A DNA stretch of 64,000 nucleotides, taken from Nitrospina sp. LS_NOB. GTDB taxonomy: Bacteria; Nitrospinota; Nitrospinia; Nitrospinales; VA-1. The stretch is from contig LFLA01000003.1 of assembly GCA_001542995.1 (NCBI GenBank), positions 204,195-268,194 of the forward strand, given 5' to 3'. This document shows, piece by piece, positions 29,813 to 40,061 of this stretch (position 1 is its first letter; the number at the start of each line of letters is the position of its first letter). The position numbers and the translations under genes are program-made. The notes under the pieces are model-generated. The model searched no databases. It had not been told where the DNA came from and saw only the letters and a list, made by a program, of their open reading frames with translations.

Positions 29813-32800
29813 ATGAATCCTGCCAATTTTGTACATCTCCATCTCCATACTTCCTATAGCTTACTGGATTCTTCAATTCGCCATTCTGCCCTGTTTGAAA
29901 AGGCGGCGGAGTTTGGCATGCCTGCCGTGGCGATGACTGATCATGGCAATATGTTTGGGGCGGTGGAGTTTTATAATGCAGCCCGCAAACATGGCATCAA
30001 GCCGATCATCGGGTGTGAGGTCTATGTCGCACCTGAGAGCCGCCTAGAGAAAACCTCTAAAGACAATCTTCGCGATGCGTCTTATCACCTCATCCTTCTA
30101 TCCGAAAATGAGACGGGCTATAAGAACCTTTTAAAACTCGTGACCAAGGGATACCTGGAAGGGTTCTATTACAAGCCACGTATTGACAAAGAACTGCTTG
30201 CAGAATATTCGGAGGGACTGATCGCTCTGAGTTCTTGTGTTCGCGGTGAAGTCGCCCATAACGTGAACCGGGAGAATGTTCCCCGCGCTATCAAGGTGGC
30301 CAGCCAGTATGCGGAGATCATGGGCGAGGGCAACTTTTTTCTCGAACTGCAGAATCACCAACTGGAAAACCAGGACCGGATCAACAAGGAAATCATCGGT
30401 ATTGGTAAAAAATTGGACCTCCCGGTGGTGGCCACCAACAATTGTCATTATATTGACCGGGAAGATTTTCGAGCGCATGAAATTCTATTGTGCCTGCAAA
30501 CGGGAAAAACCATTACCGATCCTTACCGGATGCAGTATCCCAAGGCTGAATTCTATTTCAAATCACCTCAAGAGATGATCGCCCTGTTCAAAGAGACTCC
30601 CGAGGCGATTGATAACACTTTGAAAATTGCCGAGCGTTGTGAACTGGAACTGGAGTTTGACAAACTCAATTTGCCGGACTACCCGGTCCCGGAATCTTAT
30701 ACCCTTGAGACCTATCTTGAGGAGCGTTCTCGCGAAGGTTTAACAAAAAGGTTTGAAGAGCTGGAGAAACGCAAGATTGAGTTTGACCGGGAAGTCTATG
30801 AAAAAAGGCTGGACCGGGAACTGGGGATCATCAATAAGATGGGCTATCCCGGTTATTTTCTAATCGTGTGGGACTTCATCCAATACGCCAAGGAAAATGG
30901 GATCCCAGTCGGACCTGGTCGGGGTTCCGCTGCGGGCAGTGTTGTTGCCTACGCCCTGCAGATTACCGATATCGATCCTATGCAATACGGTTTGTTATTC
31001 GAGCGGTTCTTGAATCCTGAACGGGTGAGCATGCCGGATATTGATATCGACTTCTGCATGGACGGGCGCGATGACGTGATCAAATATGTCACCGAGAAAT
31101 ATGGCGGTAACCAGAACGTGACTCAGATTATTACATTCGGCAGCATGAACGCCAAGGGGGTCATCCGCGATGTCGGGCGGGTTCTGGATATGACCTATGG
31201 CGAGGTCGACAAGCTGGCGAAACTGGTTCCCAACAAGCTAAATGTCACGCTTAAGGACGCGTTCAAGGAAGAACCGCAATTTGAAAAACTGCGTAAGGAA
31301 AATCCGAAAGTTGCCGAACTATTGGATATCGCCAAAAACCTGGAAGGGCTGGCGCGCCACTGCTCAACCCACGCCGCCGGGGTGGTCATTTCATCGAAAG
31401 CTCTGACGGAGTTTTGTCCGCTTTATAAAGGCAGTAACGACGAGGTGGTGACTCAGTATGCCATGGGCAGTGTGGAAAAACTCGGACTACTGAAAATGGA
31501 TTTTCTCGGGTTGAGAACTCTGACGGTAATCAGTAATGCCCTGAAGATGATCAAACAATCGAAAAATATTGATCTGGATATCGGCGCCATTCCCTTGAAT
31601 GATCCTGCCACCTACCAGCTTCTTTGCGATGCGAGAACGCTTGGGATTTTCCAGTTGGAAAGTTCGGGAATGCGCGACCTGCTTAAAAAATTAAAGCCAG
31701 ACTGTTTTGAGGACATCATCGCTCTTTTAGCGATGTACCGACCGGGTCCTTTGGAAAGCGGCATGGTTGATGATTATGTTAAGCGCAAGCATGGCACGAT
31801 GGAGGAAAAATATGACCTGCCGCAGTTGGAGTCCATTCTTAAAGAAACTCACGGAGTCATTCTCTATCAGGAACAGGTGATGAAGATAGCCAGTGTGCTG
31901 GCCGGGTTCAGCCTGGGGGATGCCGACTTGTTGCGGAGAGCCATGGGTAAAAAGAAACCGGAAGAAATGGCTGCCCAGCGGGAAAAGTTTTTGAAGGGAT
32001 CACGGGATAAAAGTATTAATGAAAAAAAATCGGAAAAGATTTTTAACCTGATGGAAAAGTTTGCAGGCTATGGATTCAATAAATCGCACAGCGCGGCGTA
32101 CGCGCAAATTTCTTACCAGACTGCTTACTTGAAAACTCATTACCCGTTGGAATTTTTTGGTGCCTTGATCACCAGCGATATGGATAACACCGACAAGGTT
32201 TTGCGCTATATCCACGACTGCCGTGAAATGAAGATCACCGTGCAACCCCCGGATGTGAACCTGAGCCAGCGGGACTTTTCGGTCTGTGAAAATATACTGG
32301 TCTTTGGTCTTGGAGCTATTAAAAATGTCGGGAGTAAAGCCCTCGATAATATTATCGAAGCCAGGCAGGAGTTAGGACGGTTTACATCGTTGGAGCAGTT
32401 GTGCGAGAACGTGGATATGCAGTTGGCCAACAAGCGGGTGTTTGAAAGTTTGATTAAAAGTGGCGCCTGCGATTCTCTTGGGCAGAGCCGGGCTCAAATG
32501 ATGAATGAGTTGCAAGCTCATATGGAACAAGGGCAGGCCAAGCAAAGGGACCGGGAGTTAGGACAGTCCAGCATGTTTGATTCGTTTGCGGCCGATGCGG
32601 AGGAAGATAGGCCATCTGCCAGAAATGTGGAGGAGTGGAGCGATGCTGATCGGCTCAGGTTGGAAAAAGAAAGCATCGGGTTTTATATCACCGGTCACCC
32701 ACTGGATGGGTTTACCCGTGAGCTGTCCTGGTTCACGGATGCAACTTCGGCCTCCATCGCAGAAGCGGGAAACGAAAAAACTGTAAGCCTGGCAGGAATC

Positions 32801-33274
32801 CCGATCAAACATCTTCCCAAAACTACCCGCAAGGGTGACAAGATGGGGATCATCACCCTTGAGGATTTGCAGGGATCGATAGAGGTCATCCTCTGGCCTG
32901 AAATATACAGTAAGGCTCAGTCACTATTAATGGATGAAGTGCCGCTTTTGGTGAAAGGTAAGGTGGACGCCGAAGGTAACCTGCCAAAAGTTATCGCCAG
33001 CGAGGTCTTTCCGCTTGCCCAGGCGAATCAGCATTTTCAGGGTAAGGTCATGATCCATTTCAGGACATTGGGTTTAGAGCGCGAGACCCTGGTAGCGGTG
33101 AAGGATATTCTTGCTTCCCACAAAGGCAACAACGATACCTGCTTGCATTTTATCTTCCCGGATGAGAATGAACGTGTGGTCACGGTGGCGGATGAATTTC
33201 GTATTCAACCTTCCGATGATGTGATTGATAAGATTGAAGCCCTTCTAGGAGAAGATGCCATTTTATTTGAATAG
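29813..33274 (+). CDS. dnaE: DNA polymerase III alpha subunit DnaE
   Basis: 1153 residues, the normal size of DnaE1. The N-terminal PHP domain begins HLHLHTSYSLLDSS, the catalytic aspartates lie in MPDIDIDFCMDGR (near residue 407), and GPGRGSAAGS precedes them. The fingers/beta-binding region includes LYQEQVMKIASVLAGFSLGD and the C-terminal OB fold starts near residue 990. It is the replicative polymerase. The frame is open throughout, a useful contrast to the broken accessory genes elsewhere in the window. Confidence 0.98.
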   Translation: MNPANFVHLHLHTSYSLLDSSIRHSALFEKAAEFGMPAVAMTDHGNMFGAVEFYNAARKHGIKPIIGCEVYVAPESRLEKTSKDNLRDASYHLILLSENETGYKNLLKLVTKGYLEGFYYKPRIDKELLAEYSEGLIALSSCVRGEVAHNVNRENVPRAIKVASQYAEIMGEGNFFLELQNHQLENQDRINKEIIGIGKKLDLPVVATNNCHYIDREDFRAHEILLCLQTGKTITDPYRMQYPKAEFYFKSPQEMIALFKETPEAIDNTLKIAERCELELEFDKLNLPDYPVPESYTLETYLEERSREGLTKRFEELEKRKIEFDREVYEKRLDRELGIINKMGYPGYFLIVWDFIQYAKENGIPVGPGRGSAAGSVVAYALQITDIDPMQYGLLFERFLNPERVSMPDIDIDFCMDGRDDVIKYVTEKYGGNQNVTQIITFGSMNAKGVIRDVGRVLDMTYGEVDKLAKLVPNKLNVTLKDAFKEEPQFEKLRKENPKVAELLDIAKNLEGLARHCSTHAAGVVISSKALTEFCPLYKGSNDEVVTQYAMGSVEKLGLLKMDFLGLRTLTVISNALKMIKQSKNIDLDIGAIPLNDPATYQLLCDARTLGIFQLESSGMRDLLKKLKPDCFEDIIALLAMYRPGPLESGMVDDYVKRKHGTMEEKYDLPQLESILKETHGVILYQEQVMKIASVLAGFSLGDADLLRRAMGKKKPEEMAAQREKFLKGSRDKSINEKKSEKIFNLMEKFAGYGFNKSHSAAYAQISYQTAYLKTHYPLEFFGALITSDMDNTDKVLRYIHDCREMKITVQPPDVNLSQRDFSVCENILVFGLGAIKNVGSKALDNIIEARQELGRFTSLEQLCENVDMQLANKRVFESLIKSGACDSLGQSRAQMMNELQAHMEQGQAKQRDRELGQSSMFDSFAADAEEDRPSARNVEEWSDADRLRLEKESIGFYITGHPLDGFTRELSWFTDATSASIAEAGNEKTVSLAGIPIKHLPKTTRKGDKMGIITLEDLQGSIEVILWPEIYSKAQSLLMDEVPLLVKGKVDAEGNLPKVIASEVFPLAQANQHFQGKVMIHFRTLGLERETLVAVKDILASHKGNNDTCLHFIFPDENERVVTVADEFRIQPSDDVIDKIEALLGEDAILFE

Positions 33275-33389
33275 CGGGAATGAGCTACGAAATGGGCCTG
33301 AAACACATCGTGAGTTAGTCCCGGGTTTGTGCGATAATGCCATCTCATTTCAAACCCTGAAAATTTTGCGAAATTAGCTGAAAAAAAAT

Positions 33390-34700
33390 ATGGAAGTCAA
33401 AGAATTCGCCTTACGATATTTTAAGGATGTGCTGGCCAACGGCTTGACGGTGGTGACGGTGGAGATGCCGCATATTCACACCATGGAAGTGTCGATGTTT
33501 GTCCGGGCCGGCTTACGATTTGAAAATGAAAAGAATAATGGAATCTCCCATTTTCTGGAACATATGATGTTCCGGGGAAACCGAAAATACCCCAACTCGA
33601 TCTCCCTGAATATGGAATTCGAAAATATCGGTCGGGATCTTCGTGCCTCCACCCTTGGGGAATACACGCAATACGGGTTCAGTCCGCATACCTCGCAGTT
33701 GGATAAGGGAATGGAAATCTTCGCGGAGTTTTTTTATTCCCCGACGTTTCCTGAAATTGAACTGGAACGCGGAATCATTCTCGAGGAATACTATGAAGAA
33801 CTCAACGAAGAGGGCGTGAATGTAGACATTAACAACCAGGCGTGCAAACTGCTTTATCCTGAAACACCAATATCCTGGCCCACCATTGGGACGGAAGAGA
33901 CCATTAAGGCGATTACGGTGGGAATGTTGAAGGACTATTACAACGCCCATTATGTTCCTGGAAACATGGTTCTGGCAATCTCGGGACCGCTTGAGCATGA
34001 CCTTAATCTTTCGCTGGCAGAAAAATATTTTTCCGATTTTTCTAACGGGGTGGCTCCGATTACAAAAAATCATTTTATCGGAAGTATCTCCGACGAGCAG
34101 GCCCGGCCCCAGTTTCTTTTTCAGCAGGATTCTGACAGCCAGATTGAACTGCAAATATGTTTTCGTTCCTGTTCTTACAATCATGAAGATTTTCTGACAA
34201 TGGGGTTGATCAGCCGAATCTTTGACGATGGCTTTACCTCCCGGTTGCAGAGAGTGCTCAGAGAAGAACGAGGCCTGGTTTATTCAGTCGAATGCCGTGC
34301 AACGAGTATGTCGGACATTGGCACGATGGACTTTGATGTAACGGTGCGGCCGGAGAAACTCATTGAAGTGACCCAAGTCCTGCTTGAGGAAATTAAAACT
34401 TTTGCCAGCCAGGGGCCCACTGATTATGAAGTGGCGCATGTGAAAAAACGTTATATGTTTGACCTGGATTCGGAATTGGATGATCCTTACAAGCAGGTAG
34501 TGCGCTATGCTTTCCCACACCTTTACTCCGAAGAACTCTCCGTGGAAGAAGAACGAAACCAGGTTCAGATGATCTCGAAAGAAAAAATCATTGATGTTGC
34601 CAGAAAGACTTTTGTTCCGGAAGTGCTCAACCTGATTCTGGTCGGTCCTTATACCCCTGAATTAAAGGAAGACCTCGAAAAACTGATCCGTAATTATTGA
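33390..34700 (+). CDS. M16-family zinc metallopeptidase
   Basis: 436 residues. The inverted zinc motif HxxEH is HFLEHMMFRG (near residue 52), with the downstream Glu in the ELERGIILEEYYEE helix. Two M16 halves (N-terminal catalytic, C-terminal from about residue 220 with the R-Y-type pair in GFTSRLQRVLREERGLVYSV) are recognisable. Homologues include mitochondrial processing peptidase-like and PqqL/YmxG proteins. No signal peptide is visible. It is 4 nt upstream of the haem-binding-like lipoprotein gene, so the two are probably co-transcribed. Confidence 0.92.
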   Translation: MEVKEFALRYFKDVLANGLTVVTVEMPHIHTMEVSMFVRAGLRFENEKNNGISHFLEHMMFRGNRKYPNSISLNMEFENIGRDLRASTLGEYTQYGFSPHTSQLDKGMEIFAEFFYSPTFPEIELERGIILEEYYEELNEEGVNVDINNQACKLLYPETPISWPTIGTEETIKAITVGMLKDYYNAHYVPGNMVLAISGPLEHDLNLSLAEKYFSDFSNGVAPITKNHFIGSISDEQARPQFLFQQDSDSQIELQICFRSCSYNHEDFLTMGLISRIFDDGFTSRLQRVLREERGLVYSVECRATSMSDIGTMDFDVTVRPEKLIEVTQVLLEEIKTFASQGPTDYEVAHVKKRYMFDLDSELDDPYKQVVRYAFPHLYSEELSVEEERNQVQMISKEKIIDVARKTFVPEVLNLILVGPYTPELKEDLEKLIRNY

Positions 34701-34704
34701 CCCC

Positions 34705-35481
34705 ATGATCCAAAAAAGAATGAAGCCATTCGGCTTGTGGACTGTGCTATTGGCGTTATTGTTCTCGGCCTGCAGTTCAAATGTTGAGGATTGTTTGCAG
34801 GATGGAAGTTGTGGTCCCGCTATACAGATGGCCAGCCATGACGGGAGCTTGCCGGTGGACCCTTATGATCCTTTTTGGGATGCCGGGCCTGTTGCGGTCG
34901 AAGTGGAACTCGGGCCGCAAATGATCACCAATCCGAAATGGCCAAATCCTTCGACGAAGGAGGTCACCGTGCGTGCTGTTAAAAATTCCAGTGGCATAGC
35001 TATCATGCTGGAGTGGAGTGATCCAACTCGTGATAGCAACTTTGACCACTCGGCGTTGTATGTTGATCGGGCGGCGGTGATGTTTCCGGTCGCTGCTGGT
35101 GAGGAGGCACCATTGATCACCATGGGCGAATCGGGAAAGCCTGTCAACATTTGGCAATGGAAGGCAGTGGGTGGCGAGAGAGGGCAACCGGGAGTGAGGG
35201 ACAATCCCAATTCCGGGCTCACTTACCAGACCATTGAGGATTTAAACGCGGAGGGATACAGCACCCTGACCGATCAGAACCAGCAGGATGTAAAAGGCTT
35301 CGCGGTGTGGAAAAATAATAAATGGCGTCTTGTTTTCCATCGGTCGTTAACCAATGACAACGCCAATGACGTTCAGTTTAAGCAGTCGGTCTTAATGGCC
35401 ATCGCGGTTTGGAACGGTTCTAATAAAGAATTGAATGGGCAAAAGGGAATCGCCGGTTGGCTTCTCTTAAAACTGGGTTAG
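34705..35481 (+). CDS. Haem-binding gamma-subunit-like lipoprotein (NXR/EBDH gamma family)
   Basis: 258 residues with a lipoprotein signal (LLALLFSAC, Cys23). The mature part follows the ethylbenzene-dehydrogenase-type haem b domain: DPFWDAGPVAVEVEL, IAIMLEWSDPTRD, DRAAVMFPVA (about 121-130), ITMGESGKPVNIWQWKA (about 138-154), then GFAVWKNNKWRLVFHRSL. The gamma subunits of nitrite oxidoreductase, selenate, chlorate and ethylbenzene dehydrogenases share this pattern and bind haem b with a Met and a Lys. The lipid anchor and absence of alpha/beta subunits nearby make its exact complex uncertain; a nitrite-oxidiser context is inferred. Confidence 0.72.
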   Translation: MIQKRMKPFGLWTVLLALLFSACSSNVEDCLQDGSCGPAIQMASHDGSLPVDPYDPFWDAGPVAVEVELGPQMITNPKWPNPSTKEVTVRAVKNSSGIAIMLEWSDPTRDSNFDHSALYVDRAAVMFPVAAGEEAPLITMGESGKPVNIWQWKAVGGERGQPGVRDNPNSGLTYQTIEDLNAEGYSTLTDQNQQDVKGFAVWKNNKWRLVFHRSLTNDNANDVQFKQSVLMAIAVWNGSNKELNGQKGIAGWLLLKLG

Positions 35482-35485
35482 TGCG

Positions 35486-36433
35486 TTAGTGGTTAGCGAC
35501 TTCTGCGCCGGATTGTTTTTCCAGGTTGGTGTAAAATTTTTTCCAGGGAGCTTGCAAGGCGGGAACAAGCTTTTCCTTTAATTCATCTGGGACGTAGTTG
35601 ATTTTATCTACCGGCCAGTCTTCCACATTCCGCACATCCAGGTTTTCTTTTCCGTAAGGGATTTGCAGGGCCTCTTCGAATCCATAAACCAAAGCGCTTG
35701 AATAAACCTTGTGATATTGCTCTTCAATTTCTTCTTCTGAATGCATTCCCTTAACAAACTGCTCAAACAGCTCCTTGATGATGGGCGCGGAGTGTTCAAT
35801 GAAATCGGGGGTCAAGGCGGAGTGCAGGGTGAAGTAGGTGATGAGCACATCCTGCAGCAGAAACTTCAGCTCCGAACTCTCTTTTTTGGGTGGGCGGGTG
35901 TTGATATTCAAAAGTTCCTTGAGGACTTTAACATTACGGATCATGTCGTAGATGATCGACTCTTCCCAGGTTGCCTCATTCCACACGAAAAAGGCCCGCA
36001 CGAAATTGGCTTTTTTCCTGGTGTCCCACATTTGCAGGGCAGTGGTGGGGCGCTCCTTGTTGGAGTAGGGGATGGCCTCTCCCCAACGCGGGTCCACCAG
36101 GTTCAATCCATAGCGTTTAAAAGTAGTGCAAAATGTTTGCTGATAGATCTCCATCAAGCATTCAAAGTTTTCTACTCTGTTCAGAGGGCTGTTCTGCGGC
36201 AGGTTGACGATGGAATACAGGCGCACAACATTTGTTCTGGCTTGCCCGTCGTCCTGGGCGACCATATAGGAACCGCCCCACATGCCAGCTGTAATGGGGA
36301 CACTGATTTTATGCTGTTGCTTCATTTGTTGGGAAACAGAGTCTCCAATGACCTTTAAAAGATTATGAAAATAATAAAGGTTTATTCGATTGTCTTTGGG
36401 ATAAAGGTGCCCCGGAAGGATTTTATATTGCAT
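35486..36433 (-). CDS. Conserved-looking protein of unknown function
   Basis: 315 residues, soluble, no signal peptide or membrane segment. It opens MQYKILPGHLYPKDNRINLY and contains several aromatic-rich helices, for example KKANFVRAFFVWNEATWEES and YSSALVYGFEEALQIPYGKE. I do not recognise the family or any catalytic motif. It ends 4 nt from the stop of the convergent haem-protein gene. Codon use is like the core genes, so it is probably a real, resident gene. Confidence 0.65.
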   Translation of the reverse strand: MQYKILPGHLYPKDNRINLYYFHNLLKVIGDSVSQQMKQQHKISVPITAGMWGGSYMVAQDDGQARTNVVRLYSIVNLPQNSPLNRVENFECLMEIYQQTFCTTFKRYGLNLVDPRWGEAIPYSNKERPTTALQMWDTRKKANFVRAFFVWNEATWEESIIYDMIRNVKVLKELLNINTRPPKKESSELKFLLQDVLITYFTLHSALTPDFIEHSAPIIKELFEQFVKGMHSEEEIEEQYHKVYSSALVYGFEEALQIPYGKENLDVRNVEDWPVDKINYVPDELKEKLVPALQAPWKKFYTNLEKQSGAEVANH

Positions 36434-36484
36434 AAACTAACATCGTTTCGCTTTACTCGTACGAATATAGAAAGTCACTCTATT

Positions 36485-36566
36485 CGTCATCGCGAGCGAC
36501 TGTGAGGAGCGTGGCGATCCAGGCTTCTGGATTGCTTCGTGTCGCTGTTAGCTCCTCGCAATGACG
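36485..36566. repeat. GTCAT-type palindromic intergenic repeat
   Basis: CGTCATCGCGAG (36485-36496) pairs with CTCGCAATGACG (36555-36566), enclosing TGTGAGGAGCGTGGCGATCC and GGATTGCTTCGTGTCGCT. This inverted structure belongs to the common GTCATTGCGAGGAGC repeat class of many environmental bacterial genomes. It lies between two genes read on the reverse strand. Confidence 0.75.
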
Positions 36567-36602
36567 GGTTATATGCTCTTTGGCTGCGGTGGCTCTCCGT
36601 GT

Positions 36603-38279
36603 TCAATCTGTTACCGCACCTTTGCTGGCAGAGCCGACAAGTTTTGCGTATTTAGCCAATACACCCGATTGATATTTTATCTCTGGCGCGACGAACTCTT
36701 TTCTTCTTTGTTCAAGTTCTTCGTCGGACAATTTTACGTTTAGCTGGTTGTGTTCGATATCGATGATAATGGTATCGTTATCTTTGATGAGGGCCAGCGT
36801 TCCGCCCAGTTGAGCCTCGGGTGCGATATGTCCAACCACGATTCCATAGGTTCCTCCGGAAAACCGGCCATCGGTGATGAGTGCGACTTTATCACCCAGG
36901 TCTTTACCTACAATAGCAGAGGTGGGTGCCAGCATTTCTCGCATGCCGGGTCCGCCCTTCGGGCCTTCAAAACGAATGACCACGATATCGCCTTCCTGAA
37001 TGCTGTCGTCGAGAATGGCATCCAGGCATTCCTCTTCTGAATTGAAGACACGTGCCGGGCCGGTGAAGTTCTGGGTTTTAACACCCAAAATTTTTGCGAC
37101 CGACCCTTCCTGGCAAAGGTTGCCCCTGAGAATGACTAAATGGCCTTCTGTCGATTTTGGCCGATCCAGAGGTAGAATGACATCCTGATCTTTTCTGGGC
37201 TGATCGGGGACATCCTTCAGGTTTTCGGCGATGGTTTTCCCGGTTGCGGTCAGGCAGTCGCCATGCAGGAGCCCGGCGTTCAACATCATTTTCATCACTT
37301 GCGGAATGCCACCGGCATGGTGCAGGTCGATGGCAACATATTTTCCTGACGGTTTCATATCGCAAAAGACGGGAACCTTTTTCCGAATTACCTCAAAATC
37401 ATCTATGGACAACTGAACTCCAGCGGAGTGGGCGATGGCCAGAAGATGTAAAACTGCATTGGTGGAGCCGCCGACAGCCATAACGATCGCGATGGCATTT
37501 TCGAAGGCCTCCCGTGTCATGATTTCTCGGGGAAGGATATTTTTCTCGATCATATTTAAAAGAGCTTTCGCACTTTGCCCGGTGCTGATTTCCTTATCCT
37601 TGTCTTCATTGGCCATGGTGGAACTGTAGGGCAGGCTCATGCCCAACGCTTCAAAGGCGGAAGACATTGTGTTAGCGGTAAACATCCCCCCGCAAGAGCC
37701 AAAACCCGGGCAGGCATTTTTTTCGATATCAGTGAGTTTGTTCTGGTCAATGGTACCGGCGCCAAATTGTCCAACCGCTTCAAATACACTGACAACGGTC
37801 AGATCGCTGCCATCCAGGTGGCCGGGCTTGATAGTGCCGCCATAAACAAAGAGCCCGGGAATATTCAATCGTGCCATGGCGATCATGGCTCCCGGCATAT
37901 TTTTATCGCAACCGCCTATGCAAATGACCGCGTCCATGCTGGCGCCCCGGCATACGGTCTCTATGGAGTCGGCAATCACCTCGCGGCTAACCAGAGAGCA
38001 TTTCATGCCTTCTGTTCCCATGGAGATGCCGTCACTGACGGTGATGGTTCCGAACATCTGTGGCATGCCGCCACTTTTTCGGATTTGGGCCGAAGCGATG
38101 TCGGCCAGTTTGCCGAGTCCTGCGTTACAAGGAGTGATTTCGCTCTGCCCATTGGCGATTCCAATGATGGGTTTGTCGAAATCTTCATCCGTGAACCCTA
38201 ACGCTCTTAGCATGGCGCGGCTGGGGGCTCGCCGGTCCCCTTGAGTGATAGATCGGCTTTTTGAATTCAGAGGTGTCAT
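36603..38279 (-). CDS. ilvD: Dihydroxy-acid dehydratase
   Basis: 558 residues, full length. Conserved segments include [59 protein letters not shown] and [16 protein letters not shown]; the three Cys of the Fe-S cluster lie in these. It performs the third common step of valine, isoleucine and leucine synthesis, turning dihydroxy acids into keto acids. The C-terminus ends SASKGAVTD. It stands alone, 80 bp downstream of the radical SAM gene's stop. Confidence 0.97.
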   Translation of the reverse strand: MTPLNSKSRSITQGDRRAPSRAMLRALGFTDEDFDKPIIGIANGQSEITPCNAGLGKLADIASAQIRKSGGMPQMFGTITVSDGISMGTEGMKCSLVSREVIADSIETVCRGASMDAVICIGGCDKNMPGAMIAMARLNIPGLFVYGGTIKPGHLDGSDLTVVSVFEAVGQFGAGTIDQNKLTDIEKNACPGFGSCGGMFTANTMSSAFEALGMSLPYSSTMANEDKDKEISTGQSAKALLNMIEKNILPREIMTREAFENAIAIVMAVGGSTNAVLHLLAIAHSAGVQLSIDDFEVIRKKVPVFCDMKPSGKYVAIDLHHAGGIPQVMKMMLNAGLLHGDCLTATGKTIAENLKDVPDQPRKDQDVILPLDRPKSTEGHLVILRGNLCQEGSVAKILGVKTQNFTGPARVFNSEEECLDAILDDSIQEGDIVVIRFEGPKGGPGMREMLAPTSAIVGKDLGDKVALITDGRFSGGTYGIVVGHIAPEAQLGGTLALIKDNDTIIIDIEHNQLNVKLSDEELEQRRKEFVAPEIKYQSGVLAKYAKLVGSASKGAVTD

Positions 38280-38356
38280 CTTTATTTCCTGATTGCTGAG
38301 GTGTCTTTTGTTAAGAGAGCTTACAGCCCTGTTTTATTCAACGTTTATAGAGTGGG

Positions 38357-39988
38357 CTATATCTCCGGCGCTGAAATGGCATTGACGGTGGGGCGGCGAA
38401 AATAGCCGTCTCCATTCTGAGAATGCGCGATGGCGTAGTATACAGGATTTGCAGCCACTTTTAAAATGGCTTGCGAACCGGATATCTCAATTTCATGATC
38501 GAAGGGAATGACCGGTGTTTTGCGGTCTTTTTTCCAGGTTTTGCCTGGAGATTTTGAGGACAAAATTTCAGGTAGGCGAAACGACCTCTGGGCATAGAGA
38601 TAGTCGAGCTTCAAGAGATCCTTCTCCATAGAAGTGGGAACTGAATAAAACGTGTCCCGGAAAATGCGGTAATGCTCATCCAGAGAAACAGGGTTCATCA
38701 ATAGCCCGCGAGCATCATGATGTTCCAGCAAGCAGTTGAACAGGGTTACGGGTTCCATTTTTTCGAGCAGGTAGTGGATGGAAAAACGGAACCGTTTGGA
38801 ATTGTAATAGCGGTCGAAAATGTCTTCGAATTGTTTCAAATACAGAACCTCTTCGGCCGATAAGTTCCGGTGCGAGATCAGTTCATAAGGGGGAGTGGAT
38901 TGGTAACGGTAGTGTTCCTTCTCTATAAGGTTGTTGATGGGCGCGCCGGGAAGGAATTTCAGAAAACCCAATTGCAATTCGTGGGGTCTCAGCGCCATCA
39001 CCCGGGAGAAAGATTGCCGGATATCTTCCAGGGTTTCTCCGGGCAGCCCGAATATCAGGTCGCAGTGAAAATGAATGCGGTCTTGATCCACCAGCTGTTT
39101 GATGGTCTCAAAAAGTTTTTCGTTGTTCTGTTTTCTTTGGATGGTTTTCTGAACCGACTCTGTGGTTGTTTGAATGCCGATTTCAAATTGAAACATTCCC
39201 GGGGGCACTGTTTTCAGAAAATTCAGAACTTCGGCAGTTAAAATATCTCCCACTACCTCAAAATGAAATTCGTTGCCTTTGAATTGAGTCAACCACTGCA
39301 TCAGCTTTTTCATGCGTCCGGGTTTGAGGTTGAACGTACGGTCGACGAATTTAATTTTTTGAATGCCAGCGGTTACAAGTTCTTTAATCTGGCTCTGGAT
39401 GGTCTCTTCGTCGAAGTAGCGAACCGTTTTGTCCAATGCCGATAAACAGAACGAACAAAGGTAAGGGCAGCCTCTGGATGTTTCAAAATACACGATCCGG
39501 TTTTTCAGGTGCGGGAAATCTTCTTGCAGGTAAGCGGGGATGAGTTCCGGCGGGTCGGTGCCATAGGTCCGCCAGCGTGTAAGTACCTCCTCGGAGGGGG
39601 TCTTCTCTTGGCAGGTCAACTCCAGAAACTCCAGCCATTTCTTTTCTCCCTCGCCGGAAATTACCGGGAAGGGGAGGGAATTGTCTTTTTCAAACGATAC
39701 CTCCGGTCCTCCTAGGGCAATTTTTAGATGAGGCATTTGCTTTTGCAGGCGCTCGATCAACTCCAGGCTCTGGCTCCGGTTCCAGATATAAATACCAACG
39801 CCCAATACCTCAGGCTTAAGTTTCTGAATCTCTGCGGCAATTTTCCAGACCGGCTGGTTGATGACAAATTCTCGGATCCATACATTCTGATAGCCTGCAT
39901 TTCGACTGGCGTTTCTCAGATATCTCAAACTCAGCGAAGAGTGAATGAATTTTGCGTTGAGCGTTATGAGTCCAATAGAACGTTTCAC
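38357..39988 (-). CDS. B12-binding-domain radical SAM protein (DUF4080 type)
   Basis: 543 residues. An N-terminal cobalamin-binding-like Rossmann domain (LNAKFIHSSLSLRYLRNASR; VLGVGIYIWNRSQ; KIALGGPEVS) precedes a radical SAM core with the cluster motif SRGCPYLCSFCLS (near residue 174: Cys-x3-Cys-x2-Cys). The C-terminal 180 residues resemble DUF4080. The classical DxHxxG cobalamin motif is not obvious. Such enzymes carry out radical methylation or rearrangement; the substrate is unknown. It is a single gene on the reverse strand, 73 nt after the mutM stop. Confidence 0.82.
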   Translation of the reverse strand: MKRSIGLITLNAKFIHSSLSLRYLRNASRNAGYQNVWIREFVINQPVWKIAAEIQKLKPEVLGVGIYIWNRSQSLELIERLQKQMPHLKIALGGPEVSFEKDNSLPFPVISGEGEKKWLEFLELTCQEKTPSEEVLTRWRTYGTDPPELIPAYLQEDFPHLKNRIVYFETSRGCPYLCSFCLSALDKTVRYFDEETIQSQIKELVTAGIQKIKFVDRTFNLKPGRMKKLMQWLTQFKGNEFHFEVVGDILTAEVLNFLKTVPPGMFQFEIGIQTTTESVQKTIQRKQNNEKLFETIKQLVDQDRIHFHCDLIFGLPGETLEDIRQSFSRVMALRPHELQLGFLKFLPGAPINNLIEKEHYRYQSTPPYELISHRNLSAEEVLYLKQFEDIFDRYYNSKRFRFSIHYLLEKMEPVTLFNCLLEHHDARGLLMNPVSLDEHYRIFRDTFYSVPTSMEKDLLKLDYLYAQRSFRLPEILSSKSPGKTWKKDRKTPVIPFDHEIEISGSQAILKVAANPVYYAIAHSQNGDGYFRRPTVNAISAPEI

Positions 39989-40061
39989 GTCCAGTTCCTG
40001 TCTGTTGGTTTAGCAGTATTACACCATCATATAGGTTGCGGGTTGGACAAGACAAGCCCGA

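Noticed and set aside
33513-34184. 223-codon reverse open frame
   Set aside because: Antisense shadow of the M16 peptidase.
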